5,662 bases of DNA from Chloroflexota bacterium (lineage in GTDB: Bacteria > Chloroflexota > UBA6077 > JADZDV01). Shown here piece by piece: positions 1-4,069 of the stretch (position 1 is the stretch's first letter; the number at the start of each line of letters is the position of its first letter). The notes under the pieces were generated by a model that was given only the letters and a program-made list of their open reading frames with translations, was not told the origin of the DNA and ran no database searches. The DNA lies in the NCBI GenBank assembly GCA_020850915.1, contig JADZDV010000036.1, positions 1 through 5,662 of the forward strand, given 5' to 3'. The position numbers and the translations under genes were made by a program.

Positions 1-521
1 ACCTCGAGCCAGCCCACCCGATGGCCTACCCGGAGGCCGCCAAGGCGATCTACGAGGCGGACATGGTGGTCGTGGGTCCTGGCAGCCTGTACACCAGTGT
101 GCTGCCGAACCTGCTGGTGGACGGCATCCAGCGGGCTCTGGTCAGCTCGGACGCCATCAAAGTCTACGTCTCGAACGTGGCCACCGAACGAGGCGAGACG
201 GACGGCTTTGGCGTGCGCGAGCATCTTGCGACGCTGCTGGCGCATCTCGAGAGCAATCCCTTTGACTACGTCCTGGCCAACGACAATTTCAGCCAGAGCA
301 TTCCGAGCGAGTGGCGCGTCTCAGCAGTGTCTGCCAACGACTTGAGCGGCGTGCCTGGCGCGGAGCGGTCTCGGCTGATCCAGGCTGACCTCGTAGACCC
401 GTACACGCCGCTGCGTCATGAGCCGGGCAAGCTGGCAGCGGCGCTGATGAAGCTGCACGAGGAGAAGGTCGAGGCGCCAACCTCGGACACGCCGGACTCC
501 GTGTCCATGCCGGTGCCGTAG
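1..521 (+). CDS. yvcK: YvcK/CofD-like protein (gluconeogenesis/morphology factor), C-terminal part
   Basis: The gene enters from the left edge, so only about 172 C-terminal residues are visible, reading LEPAHPMAYPEA onward from base 3. The segment GPGSLYTSVLPNLLV (visible residues 25-39) is the hallmark of the YvcK family, which has a CofD-like fold and binds UDP-sugars in characterised members. A second family stretch follows, NVATERGETDGF, where relatives typically have N-x-MTQ-x-GET. Family members in Firmicutes affect cell shape and growth on gluconeogenic carbon sources; the role here is inferred from homology. The last 20 or so residues are rich in Pro, Ser, Thr and Asp and are probably disordered. 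In Firmicutes yvcK usually lies between rapZ and whiA; here the downstream neighbour is secG, 34 bases on, with no terminator between them. The family call is firm; the start and full length cannot be seen. Confidence 0.9.
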   Translation, partial: LEPAHPMAYPEAAKAIYEADMVVVGPGSLYTSVLPNLLVDGIQRALVSSDAIKVYVSNVATERGETDGFGVREHLATLLAHLESNPFDYVLANDNFSQSIPSEWRVSAVSANDLSGVPGAERSRLIQADLVDPYTPLRHEPGKLAAALMKLHEEKVEAPTSDTPDSVSMPVP

Positions 522-523
522 AC

Positions 524-532
524 TGCTATACT
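524..532 (+). promoter_or_regulatory. Extended -10 promoter element for secG
   Basis: TGCTATACT contains an extended TG (524-525) and a TATACT -10 hexamer (527-532), beginning just after the yvcK stop codon. The position where a -35 box would fall, about 504-509, reads TCCATG and is poor, which is tolerated in extended -10 promoters. Transcription would start near 539, leaving a leader of about 17 bases. Read-through from yvcK could also supply secG. Confidence 0.5.
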
Positions 533-545
533 TCAGACGCGAATC

Positions 546-550
546 GGAGG
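546..550 (+). promoter_or_regulatory. Ribosome binding site of secG
   Basis: GGAGG lies 5 bases before the GTG at 556 and fixes that codon as the start. Confidence 0.8.
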
Positions 551-555
551 CCCAC

Positions 556-777
556 GTGGCAGTCTTCTTCAACATCGTTCAGATTCTGGTCTCGGTGGCG
601 CTGATCTTTGTGATCCTGCTCCAGGCGCGCGGGACTGGCTTCTCCGCGACGTTCAGTTCGGACAGCTCCATTTATCGCAGCCGGCGCGGCGTCGAGAAGT
701 GGCTCTTCCAGTTCACGATCGGCCTGGCCGCGGTGTTCGTGGTGATCTCGATCGCTAGCGCGCTGTTCGCGGCGTAG
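556..777 (+). CDS. secG: Preprotein translocase subunit SecG
   Basis: SecG is the small accessory subunit of the SecYEG channel in the cytoplasmic membrane and assists SecA-driven export. The 73-residue product has the expected size and two-helix layout: a first membrane span at about residues 5-22 and a second at about 50-70, joined by a cytoplasmic loop. The first span ends in VILLQ followed by a small, glycine-containing stretch (ARGTGFSATF), which matches the family signature around ILLQ and the G/F-rich loop. A basic RSRRG precedes the second span. The start is GTG at 556 with GGAGG 5 bases upstream. The gene follows yvcK by 34 bases, has an extended -10 promoter of its own, and ends before a strong hairpin at 824-852, so it is probably the last gene of the unit. 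Confidence 0.93.
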   Translation: MAVFFNIVQILVSVALIFVILLQARGTGFSATFSSDSSIYRSRRGVEKWLFQFTIGLAAVFVVISIASALFAA

Positions 778-823
778 TTCGGCGCCGATCGGGCGTCCGC
801 TGAACCACTCCAAACACGGAAGA

Positions 824-852
824 AAAGGGCCCCGCCAACGGCGGGGCCTTTC
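824..852. terminator. Bidirectional Rho-independent terminator between secG and the leftward unit
   Basis: A 9-bp GC-rich stem (828-836 with 840-848) encloses a 3-base AAC loop. Rightward it is followed by TTTC. Leftward the stem is followed by CTTTTCTT (the complement of the A-rich stretch at 820-827), which is the better U-tract. It lies between convergent secG and the 33-codon reading frame and can end both transcripts. Confidence 0.88.
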
Positions 853-885
853 GTCATCTCAGGCGAGCTGCCGTGCGCTGATCGA

Positions 886-987
886 TCAGGTCAGGCCTGA
901 CCACTTCTGGAAGGCGACCAGCACGACCAGGTTCAGCAGGACCACCGACAGCACGATAACGAACTCGAGTGATTCCCCTACGACCAC
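886..987 (-). CDS. Small single-span membrane protein, 33 residues, unknown function
   Basis: I do not recognise this gene. The 33-residue product begins MVVGESLEFVIV and has one hydrophobic segment (about residues 9-26, rich in Val and Leu with one Asn at 19), two acidic residues before it (E5, E8) and QKW after it. The single Lys after the span would favour a C-in, N-out orientation. The GTG start at 987 has GGAGG (998-994) 6 bases upstream, a sigma-70-like promoter at 1025-1052 and a terminator 34 bases past the stop, so it has every part of a short transcription unit. The frame stays open upstream to an ATG at 1074 that overlaps the bactofilin stop as TGATG, so a 62-residue form coupled to the bactofilin is possible. 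I prefer the short form because the promoter and ribosome binding site lie inside the longer frame. Confidence 0.6.
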   Translation of the reverse strand: MVVGESLEFVIVLSVVLLNLVVLVAFQKWSGLT

Positions 988-993
988 GCCTGA

Positions 994-998
994 CCTCC
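994..998 (-). promoter_or_regulatory. Ribosome binding site of the 33-codon gene
   Basis: GGAGG on the minus strand lies 6 bases before the GTG at 987. It selects this codon over the upstream ATG at 1074, which lacks a comparable site. Confidence 0.65.
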
Positions 999-1024
999 GA
1001 GCGACGAAACGTCGATCTGCTTCT

Positions 1025-1052
1025 ATTGTACCGGCCCGCGTTTCGGAGTCAA
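1025..1052 (-). promoter_or_regulatory. Sigma-70-type promoter for the 33-codon gene
   Basis: On the minus strand, TTGACT (1052-1047) and TACAAT (1030-1025) are separated by 16 bases. Both hexamers match the consensus at five of six positions. Transcription would start near 1018, giving a leader of about 30 bases. The promoter sits just past the bactofilin stop codon. Confidence 0.65.
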
Positions 1053-1073
1053 GCGCGACGCCGGAGCGGGGCA

Positions 1074-1634
1074 TCAGTCAGCGGAGGCCACGGCGACCGC
1101 CGTCCGACCCATCTTGAGCTGGCCCTCGAAGAAAGCGCCCTCCTGCATCACCAGGGTGCCGGCATTGATCTCGCCGGTCACTCGCCCGCTGGGTCGGATC
1201 TCCAGGCGACCGCTGCAATGGATCTGCCCGTCTACCTGGCCCGAGACGGTGATGCTGGTCGCGGTGACCTTCGCGGTGACCGTGGCGCCCTCTTCGATGT
1301 AGATCTCGTTGCGGCTCTCGATCTCGCCCTGGACACGCCCCCTGACTCGGATCGAGCTCTCGGACTTGAAGCTGCCGTCGACGGTCGTCTGCTCGCCGAT
1401 GACGCTCTCCACGTCGTCAGACATGGCGGTCGCCGGAGCGGGCCGTGGAGCAGGCCGAGCGACGCTCATGTTCACGTCCTGGGACGCCGTGCGCGGCGCG
1501 GCGGGCGTAGCGACCGTGGACTGCGATGGCGATGCGGCCTCGGTCTCGACGGTCTGGTCGAGCTCGTCGCGCTGCCGGCTCGGCACGGCCTTGGAGAATC
1601 GCGTCCACTCTGTCTCCTCAGTCTTCTTGAACAC
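1074..1634 (-). CDS. Bactofilin family polymer-forming cytoskeletal protein
   Basis: Bactofilins polymerise without nucleotide into filaments and usually sit at the inner membrane, where they scaffold cell-wall or polarity factors. From the GTG at 1634 the product has 186 residues. A short MFKKTEETEW start resembles the membrane-targeting N-terminus of the family. A Pro/Ala-rich disordered linker (about 20-75) follows, then the beta-helical core from about 76 (ESVIGEQTTVDG) through GRVQGEI, SGQVDGQI, GRVTGEI to the closing EGAFFEGQLKM near 165-175, the typical DUF583/bactofilin repeat pattern. The start is chosen because GGAGG (1648-1644) lies 9 bases upstream and a promoter lies at 1695-1723. 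The frame stays open to another GTG at 1754, but that version would place the promoter inside the coding region. The 33-codon membrane gene follows directly. Confidence 0.9.
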   Translation of the reverse strand: MFKKTEETEWTRFSKAVPSRQRDELDQTVETEAASPSQSTVATPAAPRTASQDVNMSVARPAPRPAPATAMSDDVESVIGEQTTVDGSFKSESSIRVRGRVQGEIESRNEIYIEEGATVTAKVTATSITVSGQVDGQIHCSGRLEIRPSGRVTGEINAGTLVMQEGAFFEGQLKMGRTAVAVASAD

Positions 1635-1643
1635 GGGTTCTCC

Positions 1644-1648
1644 CCTCC
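1644..1648 (-). promoter_or_regulatory. Ribosome binding site that decides the bactofilin start
   Basis: GGAGG within a longer GAGGAGGGGA tract lies 9 bases before the GTG at 1634. The upstream alternative GTG at 1754 has only a distant GAGGA about 10 bases away. Confidence 0.65.
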
Positions 1649-1694
1649 TCAGTCGCTCGTCAAGGTCCACAGCGGCCGCCCGTCGGCGCGGCTC

Positions 1695-1723
1695 AGTATA
1701 GCCCCTGTCTCCACCCTCGACAA
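1695..1723 (-). promoter_or_regulatory. Sigma-70-type promoter of the bactofilin gene
   Basis: On the minus strand, TTGTCG (1723-1718) and TATACT (1700-1695) are separated by exactly 17 bases. Transcription would start near 1688, leaving a leader of about 50 bases before the GTG at 1634. Confidence 0.65.
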
Positions 1724-1954
1724 GCTCGGACGACTCGTCGTATCTCGCATTCACGATAGGACATTCCTCATTGTCTCGCCCACCTCGCTGCCCCGCTGCT
1801 GAGGCGACCGCCCAGCGGTAACGCCTCGCTCACGCCGAATGTCAAGCCGCGCGCTGTCTCTCATTCTACCCGCTCCCCGCGCGCCTCCCCCGTTTCGCTT
1901 CCCGCGCGTGACGCAATTGGTCCACAGCCAGCCCACGTGTCCGGTCGCGAGCAC

Positions 1955-1972
1955 CGTCAGTACGGACTGACG
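1955..1972. repeat. Short inverted repeat, 7-bp arms
   Basis: CGTCAGT and ACTGACG are perfect reverse complements separated by ACGG. No T-run follows on either strand, so it is not a standard terminator. It could be a protein-binding dyad or a transcript hairpin; its role is unknown. Confidence 0.45.
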
Positions 1973-2040
1973 CGAAGCCGTGGAGGCGCCAAGGAGGTAT
2001 CCCAGAGAAGCGCGATGCCGGGACCCAGCCCGCTGGCGCC

Positions 2041-2177
2041 CTGTCATCCCGAGCGCCAGCGAAGGACGGCGGGGGGCTTTCGATGACAGACCCGGGACAA
2101 GTCCGCTCATGACTGACACCGTGCGTCAGGACGACGCCTATCTCGCTCGGGACGACAGATTGTTGTCTGGGGTGACA
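2041..2177. repeat. Palindromic REP-like/MITE-like intergenic element
   Basis: The outer arms CTGTCATCCCGAGCG (2041-2055) and CGCTCGGGACGACAG (2144-2158) are reverse complements at 14 of 15 positions. The first 8 bases of the left arm also pair with GATGACAG (2082-2089), and GGGGTGACA (2169-2177) is a near copy of the terminal motif in the inverted orientation, 3 bases from the amidohydrolase stop. An inner CTGAC/GTCAG hairpin lies at 2113-2129. The TGTCATCCCGAGCG end resembles the ends of dispersed intergenic repeats that I recall from several bacterial phyla; that resemblance is from memory only. There is no transposase gene. Confidence 0.5.
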
Positions 2178-2180
2178 TGC

Positions 2181-3131
2181 TCAGGCGTTTGGCGTCAACC
2201 CAAGGATCGCCACGGCTGTTTCGTCCAGGATACTCCGCACGCTCTGAGCGGGCAGGCCAGATGCTTCGATGTACGTCACGCACTGCTCGAAGCGATGGCC
2301 GGCCAGGTAGGGGAAATCTGTTCCGAGCATCAGGTGGTCGGCGCCGAGCGAGTCGGCGGCGCAGCGGAGCGCCATCGGGTGCAGGCTGGAGGTGTCCAGG
2401 TAGAGCCGCTTCACCAGCGTGCTCGGATTCTCCTCGATTGGCAGGGCGCGCGGGTTGTGGGCGCGCTGGCCGGCGGCGGCGTAATCCAGGCGCTCGAGCA
2501 GGTATGGCAGCGCGCCGCCAAGGTGAGGAACGATCACCCTCACGTTCGGGTAGCGCACGGTCAGACCTGACAGCACCAGCCGCAACCCGGCGACAGTGTC
2601 CTCGAACGGCGCGCCCACCATCCAGGCGAGTCCGTAGTCGCCAAGGCCGTACTCTGTCATGACGCCCAGGGGATGAAGGAAGAGCGCCGCGCCGCGGCGG
2701 TCCAGCTCCGCATAGAACGGCTCGAGCGATGGATCGTCGAGCGGCCGGTCGTTGACGGAGCAGCCAACCGAGATGCCCAGCATGCCCAGCTCGTCCAGGC
2801 AGCGGGCCATCTCCGCGAGCGTCGCCTCCGTGTGGGGCAACGGCACGCTGCCAAGCGCCGCGTAGCGCCCATTATGGTCCCGGGACGCCGCCGCCAGGAT
2901 GTCGTTGAGCATGCGCGCCCCGGCCACCGCGTCGTCCAGCTTCTCGGCGTATGGCTGCAAGGGGCCGGCCGAGAGGACCTGGAGGTCGATGCCGGCACGG
3001 TCGAGCAGCTCGATGCGCTCGTCCAAGGACGAGCCCGGCGGTCTGATGACGATCTGCACCGATCGCCCCTGGCGCGCGAGGAGATCGACGTACTCGTGAG
3101 GGAAGTAGTGGGCGTGAACGTCAATCCGCAT
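2181..3131 (-). CDS. Amidohydrolase family protein, ACMSD-like TIM-barrel metal-dependent hydrolase/decarboxylase
   Basis: The 316-residue product belongs to the amidohydrolase-2 group that includes aminocarboxymuconate-semialdehyde decarboxylase (ACMSD). Its probable metal ligands are in order: H6 and H8 in DVHAHYFP, H153 in LFLHPLG, H203 in VPHLGGALPY (the catalytic His position in ACMSD) and D272 in MLGTDFPY. It is near the usual length and looks intact. Members decarboxylate or hydrolyse small aromatic-derived acids in the cytoplasm; the substrate cannot be inferred, and no catabolic genes are adjacent. The ATG at 3131 has GGAGG (3140-3136) 4 bases upstream and begins at the conserved MRIDVHAH. 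The frame stays open to an ATG at 3179, but that adds 16 residues unlike the family. The gene is divergent from infC and ends beside the palindromic element at 2041-2177. Confidence 0.87.
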   Translation of the reverse strand: MRIDVHAHYFPHEYVDLLARQGRSVQIVIRPPGSSLDERIELLDRAGIDLQVLSAGPLQPYAEKLDDAVAGARMLNDILAAASRDHNGRYAALGSVPLPHTEATLAEMARCLDELGMLGISVGCSVNDRPLDDPSLEPFYAELDRRGAALFLHPLGVMTEYGLGDYGLAWMVGAPFEDTVAGLRLVLSGLTVRYPNVRVIVPHLGGALPYLLERLDYAAAGQRAHNPRALPIEENPSTLVKRLYLDTSSLHPMALRCAADSLGADHLMLGTDFPYLAGHRFEQCVTYIEASGLPAQSVRSILDETAVAILGLTPNA

Positions 3132-3150
3132 GGAGCCTCCGGCGCCAGAG

Positions 3151-3179
3151 CCTACACAGGGGCGGCAGATCCTGTCCAA
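3151..3179 (-). promoter_or_regulatory. Possible weak promoter for the amidohydrolase gene
   Basis: On the minus strand, TTGGAC (3179-3174) and TGTAGG (3156-3151) are 17 bases apart. The -10 matches at only about three positions and the resulting leader would be only about 13 bases, so this is a tentative call. Confidence 0.25.
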
Positions 3180-3269
3180 CGGTGGGGCTGGGGGGTGCGT
3201 CAGGGAGCGATCACTGCCATCCGCTGGCGCTTCCGCTCCCGGCGATGCTGGCCGGCTGGCACGGCTCCT

Positions 3270-3288
3270 GCCCAGGCCCGGCCTGGGC
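3270..3288. repeat. Perfect 9-bp dyad just upstream of the infC promoter
   Basis: GCCCAGGCC and GGCCTGGGC are perfect reverse complements around a single central C (3279). The dyad ends 4 bases before the infC -35 box and lies in the divergent spacer. No T-run follows on either strand, which argues against a terminator and favours an operator-like site; the binding protein is unknown. Confidence 0.5.
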
Positions 3289-3292
3289 GAAA

Positions 3293-3321
3293 TTGACAGC
3301 CCACCCGGCCACTCTTATACT
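3293..3321 (+). promoter_or_regulatory. Near-consensus sigma-70 promoter of infC
   Basis: A perfect TTGACA -35 (3293-3298) is followed after 17 bases by TATACT (3316-3321). This is the strongest promoter in the window. Transcription should start near 3328, leaving a leader of about 26 bases, too short for a riboswitch or attenuator. Confidence 0.85.
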
Positions 3322-3341
3322 GATAGCTATATCTCAACGGC

Positions 3342-3347
3342 AAGGAG
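3342..3347 (+). promoter_or_regulatory. Ribosome binding site of infC, defining the ATT start
   Basis: AAGGAG lies 6 bases before the ATT at 3354. An in-frame TAG stands at 3324-3326, and no ATG, GTG or TTG occurs in frame between that stop and the conserved IF3 N-terminus. The site therefore points to ATT as the start. Confidence 0.8.
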
Positions 3348-3353
3348 CGATCT

Positions 3354-3968
3354 ATTAGCACGAAGGACAGTGGCAAGGACCTCCGGGTCAACGAGCGCAT
3401 TCGTGTGCGCGAAGTTCGCGTCATCGACGAGAACGGCGAACAGCTCGGAGTGCTTCCGACGTTTGAGGCATTGGAGCTTGCCCGCAATCGCAACGTGGAC
3501 CTTGTCGAGGTCGCCCCGATGGCTGTACCTCCTGTTTGTCGGCTCCTGGACTACGGGAGATTCAAGTACGAGCAGGAGAAGAAGGAACGCGAGGCACGCA
3601 AGAACCAGAAGAACATCGAACTCAAGGAGATTCGGCTCCGGCCGAAGATCGGCGAGCACGATTTCCACGCCAAGGAAGTGCGAGCGCGGGACTTCATCGA
3701 AGAGGGAGACAAGGTCAAGGTGACCGTTCTGTTCCGTGGTCGAGAGCTGGCACATCCGCAGCTCGGCCGCGAGCTCCTCGAGAAGATGGCGCAGCGGCTC
3801 AGCGACGTCGCGGTCGTCGAGCGAGCGCCGATGACCGAGGGGAAGACGATGCACGTGATCCTTTCACGCGGCAAGGCCGCTCAGGCGGCGCCAGCCCAGG
3901 GCGCCGCTTCGGCGCAGGCGCAGCTACGCCCCGCCCGGCCGGCCCGCACGCCCGTCACCACTGCCTGA
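3354..3968 (+). CDS. infC: Translation initiation factor IF-3, starting at ATT
   Basis: IF3 binds the 30S subunit, keeps it apart from 50S and checks start-codon and initiator tRNA pairing. The product is 204 residues from the ATT at 3354. The N-domain begins with LRVNERIRVREVRVID (residues 10-25). The IF3 signature RLLDYGRFKYEQEK (63-76) fits the PROSITE pattern, followed by the charged linker helix and the C-domain through TEGKTMHVILS. An Ala/Pro/Gln-rich tail (about 174-204) extends beyond the usual 170-180 residue core and is probably disordered. The next candidate start, GTG at 3405, would delete the conserved LRVNERIR stretch. Rare starts in infC are known: E. coli infC uses AUU, and IF3 discriminates against it, giving feedback control. 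The same control is inferred here. A terminator follows instead of rpmI and rplT. Confidence 0.94.
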   Translation: MSTKDSGKDLRVNERIRVREVRVIDENGEQLGVLPTFEALELARNRNVDLVEVAPMAVPPVCRLLDYGRFKYEQEKKEREARKNQKNIELKEIRLRPKIGEHDFHAKEVRARDFIEEGDKVKVTVLFRGRELAHPQLGRELLEKMAQRLSDVAVVERAPMTEGKTMHVILSRGKAAQAAPAQGAASAQAQLRPARPARTPVTTA

Positions 3969-3987
3969 TCGTTCAGATCGCAGCCTG

Positions 3988-4021
3988 CCGGAGCGCACGC
4001 GAGCGCGCTCCGGTTTGTTTT
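3988..4021 (+). terminator. Rho-independent terminator of infC
   Basis: A perfect 9-bp stem (CCGGAGCGC at 3988-3996 with GCGCTCCGG at 4005-4013) with an 8-base loop is followed by TTTGTTTT. It lies 19 bases after the infC stop and isolates infC from the CCA enzyme gene. Confidence 0.87.
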
Positions 4022-4035
4022 GTGCTGTACGCCCC

Positions 4036-4053
4036 CGCCGCCCTGAGGCGGCG
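4036..4053 (+). other. Leader hairpin before the CCA enzyme gene
   Basis: CGCCGCC and GGCGGCG pair perfectly around a CTGA loop, 16 bases before the GTG start. It has no T-run, so it is not a terminator. It could affect translation of the downstream gene, which has only a weak ribosome binding site. In such a GC-rich spacer it may also be chance. Confidence 0.3.
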
Positions 4054-4069
4054 CCCGCGAGTGTGAGCT

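Larger units (their letters stand above)
1755..2180. other. Intergenic region without a convincing gene
   Basis: This 426-base spacer lies between the amidohydrolase stop and the bactofilin's longest open frame. Open frames cross it on both strands, but none shows a recognisable family, and no good ribosome binding site precedes a start. What it does hold is a set of inverted repeats: a 7-bp dyad at 1955-1972 and a palindromic element at about 2041-2177. No terminator with a U-tract was found for the leftward amidohydrolase transcript. Confidence 0.6.

Noticed and set aside
969..1802. Long open frame (277 codons) on the plus strand, antisense to the bactofilin gene
   Set aside because: No recognisable family, and the opposite-strand bactofilin explains the same bases with clear conserved repeats. 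Such antisense frames are common in GC-rich DNA.
1817..1845. Perfect TTGACA on the minus strand upstream of the bactofilin gene
   Set aside because: The hexamer at the right distance (GTTACC or TTACCG) matches a -10 poorly, and a better promoter lies at 1695-1723.
1991..1998. AAGGAGGT, a perfect Shine-Dalgarno-like sequence in the intergenic region
   Set aside because: No start codon at 5-10 bases downstream; the next ATG is about 17 bases away and gives a short frame without recognisable features.
1751..2119. Minus-strand open frame of 122 codons between amidohydrolase and bactofilin
   Set aside because: Composition is low-complexity Arg/Ser/Gly, it includes the palindromic repeat and no family was recognised.
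1980..2570. Plus-strand open frame of 196 codons crossing the intergenic repeat and the amidohydrolase 3' end
   Set aside because: It is antisense to conserved amidohydrolase motifs, lacks a ribosome binding site at a sensible distance and has no recognisable domain.
3405..3407. GTG as the infC start
   Set aside because: It would omit the conserved LRVNERIR residues and has no ribosome binding site, whereas ATT at 3354 has AAGGAG 6 bases upstream.
4024..4033. TGCTGTAC as a possible extended -10 for cca
   Set aside because: The hexamer matches TATAAT at only about half the positions and lies at the edge of the infC terminator tail.
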